Source: Prasinococcaceae sp. CCMP 1430 (lineage: Eukaryota; Prasinodermophyta; Palmophyllophyceae; Prasinococcales; Prasinococcaceae). From it: a DNA stretch of 64,000 nucleotides. The notes under the pieces are model-generated. The model was given only the letters and a program-made list of their open reading frames with translations. It was not told where the DNA came from and did no database searches. The DNA lies in assembly GCA_013416795.1 (NCBI GenBank), contig RQSC01000003.1:182288-246287 (forward strand). The letters are read 5' to 3'. The position numbers and the translations under genes are program-made. Below, in pieces: positions 9,801 through 20,464 of this stretch; position 1 is the stretch's first letter, and each line of letters opens with the position of its first letter.

Positions 9801-12800
9801 CTCCTTCTCGCTGCCTCATCGTTTTGGATGGCGACGTATCACCAGACTGGATTGAGAGCCTGAACAGGTGCGCCGCTGGCTGGCACGCTCGGCGCGGCCC
9901 GCGCCCGCCCCTCGGCGCTTGACTCGCGTGTGCCGCGGCCCTCCCATGCGCCTCCGCCGCCGCCAACCACGAACTGACACCCAACGGCATGGTGCGCGTC
10001 TGCGCCTCAGCGTGCTTGATGACAACCGTTGCTTGAGTTTGCCCACCGGCGAGCGTCTCAGAATTCACCGGAAGCTCACGATCGTCTTCGAGTGCAGAAA
10101 CTTGGCGCACGCGAGCGCAGCGTCTGTGAGTCGGTGCGGCGTGGTGTGGCTTGGCGGGGAGAGCGCTCCCCTGAGCGCGCTCTTGTCCCACGCTCGCTGG
10201 CGCATCGACAGAGCAATGCGCGATGGTGCGAATCGGGATGCGCGCGCCCCCGCCGCTCCCGACCTCGTGAGAGAGGAGGTGTGCGCAGCATTTGGCGCGG
10301 GTGGATGCGTGGAGACGGCCGTGCGGCTCGCTGTCGAGACATCGGAGCATATCATGCCGTTCTCTGCATCCAAGGCAGTGCACGCAGCCAGAGCGCTCGC
10401 GGAGGGCGTCGCGGCCGAGGCGCGCGAGGCGTACCGCGAGGCTCTAAGTGATGACGCATTCAGGGCCGTGCTGCGGTGCCGGCTGTTACTGGCATCGTTT
10501 TGGGCGGCCGCTGCGGGCCTGCCGGAGCGTGCGCGCGTCGGCATGAGCAAGGACCTCGTGCGCGCGGACTGCGCGAGGGGCATTCCTGCCCTCCCCGCAG
10601 GCGCGAGTCTGGCTGACGTGCACGTCTCGCTCGACGGCGAGAACGCCGGAAGCTGGTGCTCGTGGGCACAGTTGGCGCCGGAGCCCACGCTCGCGCCCGA
10701 GGATGCCGGGTCGCCCGACTGCGTGGTTCCGACCAGCGACACCGTCCGCCACGAGTGGCTCGTCGACTCGTGGCTGTCGCGCGTGCCGCTGACCATACTC
10801 TGTGGACCACCTGGCACGGGCAAGACCATGACGCTCACCGCAGCGCTCAGCCGCAGAACGAACGTGCGTCTCGTCACCCTGCCGTGCAGCTCGGCCACAT
10901 CCGCCCCGGCGATCCTGGGAGCGCTGCGGGAGGTCTGCGAGGAGACGAGCCATGGCAGCGGCCAGTGTACGCTCCAGCCGCGCGGCGACGCGGGCGGCGG
11001 CGGCGCACGTGGCGTTGCGCGGATCGTGCTTTTCCTCGACGAGGTGAACTTGTGCAAGACGGACACCTACGGCACGCAATCAGCGGTCGAAATGCTGCGG
11101 CAGCTCGCTACGCGCGGTGGCTTCTGGGAGGTGCGACCGCGAGAGCCGTCGCTCATGCGCGCGCCGCATGCGCGCGTGCCACCAGCTCGCGCACCTGCGT
11201 CGCCCGACCACCCTTGCCGTTGGGTCGGCGAGGTCTGCCGGCGCGCGGTGCTGACGCCGCGCGTGCTCGGTCCCGCGCGCATCCAGATTGGCGCGGCGCG
11301 CCCTCCGTCCAGCGGAGGGTCGCAGGCCGCTGCACCCAAGGCGCGATTCGTGCGGATTCGGGGGGTGTCGTTCGTGTGCGCGTGCAACCCTGCGACGGAC
11401 GCCGGCCGCACCGAGCTGAACCCACGGCTGCTCGCGTCGGCGCCAGTGGTGTACGTTGGGGCACCGACGAAGCCCGCGCTGCGGTGTATCTATGGCGCCT
11501 TTGCGGAGGCCGCACTACGCCCTGCGCCGGAGCTGGCTCAACTGGCGCCAGCGCTGGCGGCGGCATGCCTCGACGCCTACCACGGCATCGCAGCGGAGTT
11601 CTGCGGCGATGCGGCGCGGGCCAAGCAGGCGCACTACGTGACCTCGCCCCGTGAGCTCTCGCGCTGGATCCGTGGCGTTCGGGGTGCCGTCACGCGCTCG
11701 GAAGGCCCGCCCGATGGGCAGGGCATGGTGCGCGCGTGGCTGCACGCAGCGACGGCGATGTTTCGCAGCAGGCTCGTCTCGAGCGAGGAGCGCGGCCGCT
11801 GTGACCGCATCCTCGACGAGGCGGCCAGGAGGCACTTCGGCGCGCTCGCGACGCCGTCCGCCCTCCAGCGCCCGATCGTGATGCCCGAGGACGTTGAGGC
11901 GCGGGGCGCGGACGCGCTGTCTCGCCCACCGACTGCCCAAGATGTGCTGGAGCACTTCGACGCGCGGGCGGCGTCCTTCGCCGCGGCCGAGGGCATGGAC
12001 AGGCCCGTGGTCATGTTCGAGGCTGCCATCGATGCCCTGCTGAACATGTGCTCGACGCTTCGCACGCCGCTCGGCCACCTCATGCTGCTCGGCCCCCCTG
12101 GCAGCGGCCGTGCCCTGCTCTCAAGGCTGGCAGCGCACGTGTGCGGGCTGCGCCTCGTGCGGATCAACGCGCACCGCCGGTACACGGCCGCCAACTTTGA
12201 GGAGGACCTGCGCGACATGCTGCTGGAGGCGGGTGGCAAGGGGACTCCGACGCTCTTCTTGTTCGACGAGGCCAACGCGCTCGACTCGAGCTTCCTGGAG
12301 CGGCTGAACGCGCTGCTCACGAGCGGCGAGGTGCCCGGGCTGTTTTCCCCCGGCGAGGAGATGGCCGCGCTGGTGGCGACCACGCGCCAGGCGATGCAAC
12401 TCGAGGGCGCGCAGCCCGTGCCCGAGGACGACGCAGGGGTGTACCGGGCGTTCGTCGAGCGTGCGCGCACCGCGCTGCACGTCGTCTTCACAATGAACCC
12501 TGCAGATGGCGAGGGCTTCAAGGCTCGCGCCGCGGCGTCGCCGGCGCTCATCTCGCGCTGCGTCGTGCAGTGGTTCGGCGACTGGCCGCCCTCGGCGCTG
12601 CTGCAGGTCGCTCGCGCGATGGTCGACAAGACCGACCTGAGCGCTCTGACCAAGGCGTCTGCGATCGGCAGGACGCACGACTCCATCTGCGACGCGCTCG
12701 TGCGCGCCCACGCCGCCGCCAAGGACGCCGCCCTGGGGTCGCAGGCCGGATCCCTGTCAGCGCTCGCGGCGGTGACGCCGCGCGCGTTCGTCGAGCTCTG

Positions 12801-15800
12801 CTCGCGTTTCTCGCGCGAGCTGCGCGCGCTCGCGCGCCAGTTCGACGAGGACGAAGCGCACCTGCTCGGCGGCCTGAGCCAGCTGCGGTCGACCGAGAAG
12901 CAGATGGTCACCCTGCGGTCGCAGCTCAAGTCCACCGCGCGGGACATCCGCGCCAAGGACGCCGAGGCGGCGCACACGCGCGCGCGCATGGAGCGCGAGG
13001 GCGCTTCGGCCGCTTCGGCGGCCGCGCACGCCGACGCCGCCGCCGCAGTGCTCGCCAGGAAGAGCTCCGAGGTCGACGCGGCGCAGGCCAAGGCCAAAGC
13101 GCAGCTCGCCGAGGCGGAGCCCGCCGCGAGCCAGGCGAGGGCGGGCGTGAGGGCCATCCAGCGCTCGCAGCTCGACGAGCTGCGGGCGCTCAAGCGCCCA
13201 CCGGGGGCGGTGCACCTGGCCATCGAAGCGACCATGCTCCTGCTGCACGGCCCCGATGGGGGCGAGGACGGCGAGGACTGCGAGGCGACACCCAATGCCA
13301 AGGGCGGGGGCACCGGCGCGTCGGCGACGCCCACGCCGAGCAAGCGCCCGCAGTCGAGCCCGATGCCAGGCGATCCGCTCACCCCAAGCACCGGGCAGGA
13401 CGAGGAGAACATGTCGCGTTGGCGCGCGCTCCTGCGGCGCATGAAGGGCGCGGAGTTCATCGCGGCGGTTCTCAACTTCGACGCCGAGGGGCTCGCGGAC
13501 GAGGTCTGCGACCGCTTCGAGGCGGACTTCGAGTCGAAGGAGGAGTTCGATCCGACGTCGGTGCGCAGGGCGAGCCGCGCGTGCGGCCACCTCGCGCAGT
13601 GGTGCATCGCGCAGGTCAAGTACGCTCGCGCCTTGCGCCGCAGCGCCCCGCTGCGCGCCGAGGTGACCCGCCTGGAAGGGATCGCCAGCGAGGCTCGCGA
13701 AAAGCTCGACCAAGCGCGCCTGGACAGCGACAGGCTCCAGGCGCGGGTGGCCAATCTTGCCGAGGAGCTGGAGGGGGTGACGCTCGCCCGGGAGAAGCTC
13801 GCCCAGCAGGCGGCCGCCAACGAGGCGCGCCTGGAGCGCCTCGAGCGCCTGCGCGAGGCCCTCAAGGTGGAGGAGAGCCGCTGGGCCAGCGAGGGCGCGT
13901 CCATGGAGGACCGCAAGCGCGCGCTCGCAGGCAGTGCTGCGCTGCGCGCGTGCTTCCTCGTGTACGGCGGCTCGCTCGGCGCGAGCGGCCGCGCGCGAGC
14001 CGTGCGCGCTTGGACCTCCATCCTGGCGGGCGCATCGCCCGTCCCGCTGCCGCCGCGCGTGGCGGGCGGCGTCGACGCGGCGACCTCGTCGGCGTCGCTG
14101 GCCGAGGCCATCGCCGGACCCGAACGCCTCGCCGCGTGGGCGTCCTCCGGCCTCGCGGCCGCCGGAGACAGAGCCGCGGCGGAGGCGGCGGTCGCCATCG
14201 AGCGAGCGGAGCGCACGCCCTTCGTGCTCGACCCGACGGGAGAGGTCGTGGCGGGCCTGATCGCGCTGGCGGCGCAGGAGCGGACCCGCGGTGGGCAGGC
14301 GACGCAGGTGGACACCGTCTCCGCGCTGTCGGATGGCTTCGTCAAGTCCCTCGAGAGCGCCATGCGCTTCGGCACGCATCTCATCGTGAGGGATGCCGAC
14401 GCGCTCGACCCGATCCTCAATCCGTACCTCAACGGCGACGTGCGAAAGGTTGGCGGCAGGCGCATCGTCAGGCTCGGCGCGGGGGACGTCGAGGTGTCGC
14501 CGAGCTTCCGGCTCATCCTCGCGAGCGAGCGCGACACGGCGTCCGCCCTCCCCGGCGACGTGGTGGCGCGCGTGACGCTCGTCGACGCGGCTGCGACGCC
14601 GCCGGCCGTCGCCGAGCGCTGCTTGGCGCGCGCGGTGAGCGTCGAGCGGCCCGCGCTCGAGGAGCGGCGCAACGAGCTCTCCGCCCAGGTCGCCTCGCTC
14701 GCTGCGAAGCAGCGCGCCCTGGAGCACGACCTGCTCGTTGCGCTCGCGCAGGCGCCGAGCTCGATGGTCGAGGACGACTCGCTGGCTGCGAAGCTCGAGG
14801 CGCTGACCAGCGAGGCGCAGCTGGTGACCTCGCGCGTCCAGGAGTCCGAGGCGCTCCTGCGCACGGTCGAAGAGGCGCGCGCCGTCTACAGGCCGCTCGG
14901 AAACGCCGCCGGACTGGCGTACCAGGCGCTCGGAGCGCTGCCCCGGCTGCACGCGCTCTACCAGTTCCCGATGGACGCCTTCATGGCCATATTCGATGAC
15001 GTCATTCGGACCAGTGATAGAGGCGGCGGCGACGGGGTTGCCGCGGGCGATGGCGCCTCCGACGGCGTTCGCGTGGAGGCCCTCGCGCTGCGCCTGCTCA
15101 GGCAGGTGTGCGACCGGGCGCGCACTGGCATGCTCGACAGGCACCACCTCCCGCTCGCCGTGGCCATGGCCGCCGCGCGCGCCGAGGCCAGAGGCCAATC
15201 GAGGCCGCTGCTCGCGGCCCTGCGCGTCGTCGCAGGGTTCGTGTCGCCCGCCGCGGCCAGGTGTGTGTGTGTGGGGGGTGTTTTTGCTGCTGCTGCAGGG
15301 GGCGGCGGCGGTGGCGGTGGCGACGACGACGACCGCAGCAGCGTGCGCGAGGGTCTGGCGCAGGAGGAGGAGGAGGAGGTGGAGGAGGAGAAGGAGGCTG
15401 TTTCCGTTTCCGCGCCGGCCGGGATGGCGGCGGCACAGTGGCAGAGCGTCTTGGAGGCGCTGCCGGATGCCTCGCTGGCGCGGGTGGTGTCGCCCGCGCT
15501 TGCAGCGTCCGCCGATGGACTCGAGCGCTTCCTCGCCGCCTCGGATGCCGAAGCGCGCGTGCCACCTCCGCCCGAGGGCTGGGCGAGCGCCCTCGCGTCG
15601 GCGTTCGCGTCGGGCAATGTCGACGCCACTGGCGCCACTGGCGCCGCGGACGACGCCCACCTCGCGCGCACCGTGTGGGAGCTGCTCCTGGTGCGCGCGC
15701 TGCGCGTGGACCGCCTGACGGCGCTGCTCTCGACCGTGGTGGAGTCGCAGCTGGGCGAGGGCGCGTCGGTCGCGCCGGACGTCGTGGGCGCCCTCGACGA

Positions 15801-16980
15801 GATCACCAAGCGCGCGCGCGACGACGCCCGGGCGGGCGAGGTGCGCTCGGGCGCGGCGCGCGCGGCGAGGCCGGTGCTGCTGGCGTGCGTGACCGGCGTG
15901 GACGGCGGCGACCGCATCGCGGAGGTGGCCGCGTCGAACGGCCACCCCTTGGTGTCGGTGGCCGCCGGCGGCGACGGCGGCGACGAGGCGGCAGGGCGGG
16001 CGCTCGGGGACGCCGCGCGGGAGGGCGCCTTCTGCGTGCTGCGCAACGTGCACCTGGCGCCGTCGTGGCTGCCGCTGGTCAAGCGCTTCCTGGCGGGCGA
16101 GGGCGCTGAGGCCGCGCCGGGCTTCCGCCTCTTCCTGACGATGGAGATCGGAGTCGACGCGCGCCCCGTCGTGCAGCTCGGCTTCCCCGCCGAGGTGAAG
16201 ATGCTCGAGCCGGCCCCTGGCATCAAGCACGCCATCAGGCGCTCGCTCGCCGCGGCGCCGCTCCTGCCCGCGGCCGCGTCGGCCGGCGCGCGCGCCGTCC
16301 ACGCGTGCCGCCCGCGCGTGCGCCTGTTGCTGGCGTGGCTGCACGCCGCGCTCAACGAGCGGTGCAGGTACTGGCCGGCCGCGGGCTTCGGCGTGCGCTA
16401 CGACTTCGGCGACGCCGACGAGCGCGCGGCGCTGCGGCTCGTCGACTCGTGGCTGGCGGCCGGCGCGGAAAAGGTGGGGGGGGAGGAGGAGGAGCCGACG
16501 GTGCGCTGGGACGCGCTGCGTGGCGCGCTGCTCTCGGCGGCGTACGGAGGCAGGGTGGAGCGACTTGAGGATGCCAATGCGCTGGAGGAGCTCGTCGGGG
16601 CGCTCTTCGTCCCCGCGGCAGCCGACGCGCGCGCGCCGTTCGACGTGGCGTGCGGCGCGCTTTTGGCCGCGGAGATGCCTGCTGCTGTTGGGGGTGCCGC
16701 CGAGGGGTCGGGCGCGGGGTCGGGCGGCGGCGTGTGCGCGATTGCGCCGCTGCCGCCGCTGGTTGTCGGGGAGGGAGGAGCGGCGGAGGACGCCGCGGCG
16801 CTGCGCGCGTGGGTGGAGGCGCTGCCCGACCACGGCGACGCGGCGGCCGGCGCCGTGCCCGTGTGGATCGGCTTGCCTTCCACGGCCGAGCGAGGACGGC
16901 TGGAGGCCGGAGGGAGGGGGGTGCTGGGCGTTGCTGGGAGCATGGGGGCGTGTTTTTTTTGGGGGGGGGGAGGTGTGTGA
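3893..16980 (+). CDS. DYNC1H1: Cytoplasmic dynein-1 heavy chain, lacking the C-terminal domain
   Basis: Motor subunit of the minus-end-directed microtubule motor. Predicted exons are 3893-9867, 10011-11130 and 11287-16980 (about 4262 residues). The first splice, CTGAACAG|gtgcgc to ctcag|CGTGCTTGAT, restores LNSVLDDN. P-loops: AAA1 GPAGTGKTET (about residue 1590), AAA2 GEAGHGKTV (1890), AAA3 GPPGTGKTMT (2255), AAA4 GPPGSGR (2630, Lys replaced by Arg), with Walker B FLFDEANALD in AAA4. A coiled-coil stalk flanks the microtubule-binding region (about 12820-14000). SVSRCGVVW, GEVPGLFSPGEE, HVVFTMNP and FRLFLTMEI match dynein-1 rather than dynein-2 or axonemal types. The tail is some 300 residues shorter than in animals. 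The frame stops just after WIGLPSTAERG, within a G/T homopolymer region, so the C-terminal domain of animal dynein is missing. A GT-repeat-containing stretch at 15260-15298 reads through in frame but could be an unremoved intron. Confidence 0.95.
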
Positions 16981-17498
16981 GTGAGGGGGGTGACCCGCGT
17001 TGTATCATAGTCTAATCAGAATTATTCCTACTGCTGCACCGTGCAGTGCGCGCAGCACCTCGGCGCGAGCGCTGTTCTGAGAGGCGAGGCGCCAGGTGGC
17101 GCGGGCCTGCAGGGTCGAAGGGGACATGGGAGGCATGCCTTGGTGGGCACGCGGACGCTCGCGAGCAACGACCGCCCGGGCGCCGCACCGGCAGGGGTTT
17201 CAATCATCGAGGTCTTGGTCTTACGCACGCGCGCGCGCACACGCACTCACTCCGGTATCAATTGAGACCCACACCACCGCACCGCAACCTCACACACATA
17301 CACACCTCGGACACACATGAGAGCGTGCGCGCACACACACACAAAAAAAAATTGAGAGAGAAACAGGGCGGCTACCACACGCGCCGGATGTGTGCGTGGG
17401 CGTGGTGTCTCCCTCAGCTTACTGCTCTCACAATTCTCTAGGTGAAGCGCCACCGCACACGTGTGTGTGTGAATGTCGGCTCTTGTAGCGGTGGCGGA
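16981..17498. other. Convergent intergenic region with CA-rich microsatellite
   Basis: This lies between the dynein stop and the stop of the opposite-strand repeat protein. It contains TTGTATCATAGTCTAATC just after the dynein stop, a possible 3' UTR/poly(A) region, and interrupted CA repeats at about 17290-17345 followed by a run of nine A. No coding sequence similar to the missing dynein C-terminus is visible here. Confidence 0.6.
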
Positions 17499-18851
17499 TC
17501 AGTGGCCGTAGGCGCCGTCACGGGCGGGAGCCTCGGTGGGGCTGTACACGGGCCTGACGGGCTTGACTGGAGCATCGGTTGGTGTAATAGGCGACTTGGT
17601 CGGAGGGTACACCGGCGCGTCAGTGGGCGTGACCGGCGACTTGGTGGGTGCTACAACGGGCACTTCGGTGGGCGCGCCAACGGGAAGCGGCTTCACCGGC
17701 GCCCTGGTCGGGTTGTCTGCAGGCACAACCCAGTGGATTGGCGCCTTTGTGGGCACGGCTGGCTCGAAGGGCGCCTTCGTCGGCGCCGTCGGAGGCTCGA
17801 ACGGGGACTTGGTGGGGCGCCCAGGCGCGGGGATGTCAGGGTACTTGCCCACGGGGGCCTTGGTGGGGTATGGCACGGGAGGAGGGGTGGGCGAGCAAGT
17901 GCACGGCGGGCAGATGGGCGTCGTAGGGGCGTCGGTCGGCGTGATGGGCGACTTCGTCGGCACAGGCACGGGGCGCACAGGCTTGACGGGCGCGTCGGTC
18001 GGCGTGATGGGCGACTTGGTGGGCGGCTCCACAGGCGCGTCGGTCGGCGTGATGGGCGACTTGGTGGGCACCGGCACGGGGCGCACGGGCTCCACGGGGG
18101 CGTCGGTCGGCGTGATGGGCGACTTGGTGGGCACCGGCACGGGGCGCACGGGCTCCACGGGGGCGTCGGTCGGCGTGATGGGCGACTTGGTGGGCACCGG
18201 CACGGGGCGCACGGGCTCCACGGGCGCGTCGGTCGGGGTGACGGGCGACTTGGTGGGCGCCTCCACCGGCACGATGGGTTCGGCCGGCGCCTTGGTAGGT
18301 GGAGCCTTGGTAGGGACGAGGGGCTTGTACGGCGCCTTTGTGGGGAGCACAGGCGCCTTCGTGGGCGGAGAGTATTCAGTAGGCCTCATCGGCTTCGGCT
18401 CCACTGGCGCCTTGGTGGGTTGGTGGCAGTAGTCCGTGCAGCACGCGATCGCCGCGGTGTCGGAAGGGTCCGAGCAGGTGGCGTCGCCCGCGTCGTTCCC
18501 ACGGTACGTGAAGGCCCTGTGGCCGCCGCAGCCGTCGCCGGACCATATCTTGTTGAGCGACGCGTCGCAGCCGTACTCGCCGGGGACCATCTGCGCGCCC
18601 CACTCGTCGGCGGTGCACAGACGCGCGCCGATGCGCGCGCACGCGTCCTCGGCGGCGGCGTAGTCGCCCGAGGCGCAGCCGCCGGGCAGCGCAGCGCGCG
18701 TGCCGCACACGGCGCCCGACGTGCCCCAGCCCTCGGGCCAGCTCGGCTGCTCCTGGCAGCAGACGTGGTCGTAGTGGTGAATTGCGGCGGCCGAGCGGGC
18801 GGTGGCACCGCCGGCGATCGCCAGCGCCGCGGCGACGGCGGTGGCACGCAT
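17499..18851 (-). CDS. Secreted Cys-rich protein with Pro/Thr repeat tail
   Basis: An uninterrupted 450-residue frame starts at ATG 18851. Residues 1-22 (MRATAVAAALAIAGGATARS) look like a signal peptide. Residues about 25-145 form a Cys-rich domain with CCQEQPSWP, ARLCTADEWG, DGCGGHRAFTY and IACCTDYC, probably disulfide-bonded; the spacing recalls Cys-rich ectodomains common in haptophyte and stramenopile genomes. The remaining 300 residues are Pro/Thr/Ala/Val repeats of the type PTKSPITPTDAPVEP, a likely O-glycosylated stalk. There is no membrane anchor at the C-terminus. It probably acts at the cell surface or in the wall, but no enzymatic function can be read. Three tail units are identical 63-bp repeats. 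The antisense strand is also open across most of the tail, a by-product of the repeat composition. Confidence 0.8.
   Translation of the reverse strand: MRATAVAAALAIAGGATARSAAAIHHYDHVCCQEQPSWPEGWGTSGAVCGTRAALPGGCASGDYAAAEDACARIGARLCTADEWGAQMVPGEYGCDASLNKIWSGDGCGGHRAFTYRGNDAGDATCSDPSDTAAIACCTDYCHQPTKAPVEPKPMRPTEYSPPTKAPVLPTKAPYKPLVPTKAPPTKAPAEPIVPVEAPTKSPVTPTDAPVEPVRPVPVPTKSPITPTDAPVEPVRPVPVPTKSPITPTDAPVEPVRPVPVPTKSPITPTDAPVEPPTKSPITPTDAPVKPVRPVPVPTKSPITPTDAPTTPICPPCTCSPTPPPVPYPTKAPVGKYPDIPAPGRPTKSPFEPPTAPTKAPFEPAVPTKAPIHWVVPADNPTRAPVKPLPVGAPTEVPVVAPTKSPVTPTDAPVYPPTKSPITPTDAPVKPVRPVYSPTEAPARDGAYGH
18037..18225. repeat. Three tandem 63-bp units in the Pro/Thr tail
   Basis: Units begin at 18037, 18100 and 18163 with GCGTCGGTCGGCGTGATGGG and are near-identical. 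A diverged fourth unit starts at 18226 and another partial one lies before 18037. Each unit encodes 21 residues on the minus strand (TKSPITPTDAPVEPVRPVPVP in rotation). The high identity suggests recent expansion or homogenisation. Confidence 0.9.
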
Positions 18852-20019
18852 GGTGGGGGTTGGTGGTGGTGGTCAGTGGGCGTGACCTTAAGAGGGTACG
18901 TGGGGGGGGGGGAGGATGTGTGCGGTGTGTGTGCTGTGGCACGCCTCCCTCCCTCTCGCGCCCCCCACCCCCCACCCTCTCCCCCTCCCACCCACCCACC
19001 CACCCGCCACCCAACCCCTCCATTCCCTTCCCTCTCCCAGCACCATTGCCCGGCCTTGCAGCTCGCGAGGGTGGTTCCCACCGCCAGCACCAGGCCACCC
19101 CCGCACCCTCGGCATCGCCTGCCCGACCGACCCGAAGCCGAGAGAGAGGCGGCGCGTGCGGCGGGGACAGAGCGCGTTGCCGCCCCCTTCGGGCCTCCGT
19201 CCCCCCACGCGCGCACGCCGGCGGCCGGTGGCGTTCGCGCGGTCAGCCAGGGGCGAGACGACCGGCCGCGCGGCGTCCCTCCGGTCGGCAGCACGCGAGG
19301 CGCGCTGACTGCCCCCCCCCTTCCCCCTTCCCCCCTCCGCCATCATCAGCCGTGCCGCCGTTCCCCCCTTGCGCTATCTTTTGCCTGCCTCTCCCCACAG
19401 CACGTGCACCCTCGGCGAGGCGTGGGCGCGCTGCCCTCGGGCGCGGCGCCGCTGACCGCCCCCTGACTGGCGCGCGCTGTTGTGTCGCGTGTTTTGCCCC
19501 CTACTGCGCGCTCCGCCCTCGCAGCGCGGTCCCGCGGCGGCGAGTGGCCGCGCGCGGGCGCCCTCGGCGCGGATCCGCGCGCGCCCCCCCATGGCACCGC
19601 CGCCATGGAAGGTCGCGGCGATTGCGGAGGGAAATGCGGCGAATGCAACGGGCGCGGACGCGCTGACCCGTTCTCCCCCCCCCCTCCGCGCGCCGCCATC
19701 GCCGCGAGCACTGGCCCCTCGCACCAAGAGCGCGGACCCGCTGACCGCGCGCGCGCTGACCGCCGTCGCTGCCAACGCCCGCGCGGAAAATGAAATGACA
19801 ATGGAAATCACGTCCCATTCAATTTGACGTCAGGCGAAGCCACGGACGCCTCCGATCGATCTCCCGTGGCATAAAAAGCCTCTCGGCCGCACCCGCGTGC
19901 GCGTCGAGGCGACTCGTGTCAGTTCGCACGCGCGTGCCGTCATCTGTCATCTGATGATGCGGTGCCAGCATACGATCTTACGAACGTCTGTTTGCCACTG
20001 TAACTGCCACACAGGAGAT
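18852..20019. other. Gene-poor stretch upstream of the secreted-protein gene
   Basis: About 1.2 kb between the minus-strand start at 18851 and the palindrome region. It consists of C-rich and GC-rich low-complexity sequence (poly-C/CT tracts at about 18950-19060 and 19310-19350). Open frames exist on both strands but are Arg/Pro/Ala-rich with no family-like motif, and I reject them as genes. The last 150 bp become AT-richer and hold a TATA-like box. Confidence 0.6.
19871..19878 (+). promoter_or_regulatory. TATA-like element ATAAAAAG
   Basis: The sequence GGCATAAAAAGCC stands out in a GC-rich background. If used it would start transcription near 19900, on the plus strand, through the ATCATGAT cluster and the palindrome toward the small gene at 20561. 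This is inference from sequence only. Confidence 0.4.
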
Positions 20020-20098
20020 GGTACCGGACACCATCATGATACAGTTCCATCATGATTGTACTTAGTACAGTCCCTACAGTACCAGGTACCATCGTGAT
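20020..20098. promoter_or_regulatory. Cluster of palindromic motifs (GGTACC, ATCATGAT, AGTAC)
   Basis: Within 79 bp there are two GGTACC sites (20020 and 20085), two perfect ATCATGAT palindromes (20033 and 20049), a near copy ATCGTGAT (20091), and repeated AGTAC/CAGTACC units between. Outer and inner elements are arranged roughly symmetrically. This resembles a binding platform for a dimeric factor or a small hairpin-forming region; no known site is recognised. Confidence 0.45.
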
Positions 20099-20464
20099 GG
20101 TTTTTCACGACAGCGCGCCTGTCCGAGTGCGAGGGGGCACGTGCCATCTGATGGCAGCGGGCGGGGCCTCCAAGGGCGCGCACGGACGGCGGGTTCTGCC
20201 GAGGATGACGTTGGTTGCCTCAGGTCAAACCGAAGGGGCGTCCCAAATTGGTAACAATGCCTGCAAGGTCCTCCCGCATGTATTTTTTTGCCGTTGCTGC
20301 AATGTGTTGTTAATTGTTGGGCGCGTGAATGCCGCAGCGGGCGGCTGGGCAAGTGCACGCGCCCGCCGTCGCCGGCGCCGGCGCCGTTGCCAGCCCACGC
20401 GCCAGAGCGCGTCCCGGGCGCGCGCGCAACGTGAGAGTCGGCGCCGCCCCGCGTGCCCCGCGCG

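Noticed and set aside
11634-14864. Minus-strand frame of more than 1000 codons, Ser/Ala-rich
   Set aside because: Also antisense to the dynein motor domain; composition is typical of shadow frames in GC-rich genes.
12757-16833. Minus-strand frame of about 1360 codons opposite the dynein gene
   Set aside because: Arg/Ala/Gly-rich with no domain. Dynein motifs on the plus strand run across the whole interval, so it is a GC-rich shadow frame.
17536-18432. Long plus-strand frame of Gly/Val/Thr repeats
   Set aside because: It is the exact antisense of the Pro/Thr repeat tail of the secreted protein, lacks a signal peptide or domain, and is explained by the repeat codons.
18852-19800. Several Arg/Pro-rich frames on both strands
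   Set aside because: Low complexity, no ATG in good context, no splice signals with CTGAC, and no recognisable residues.
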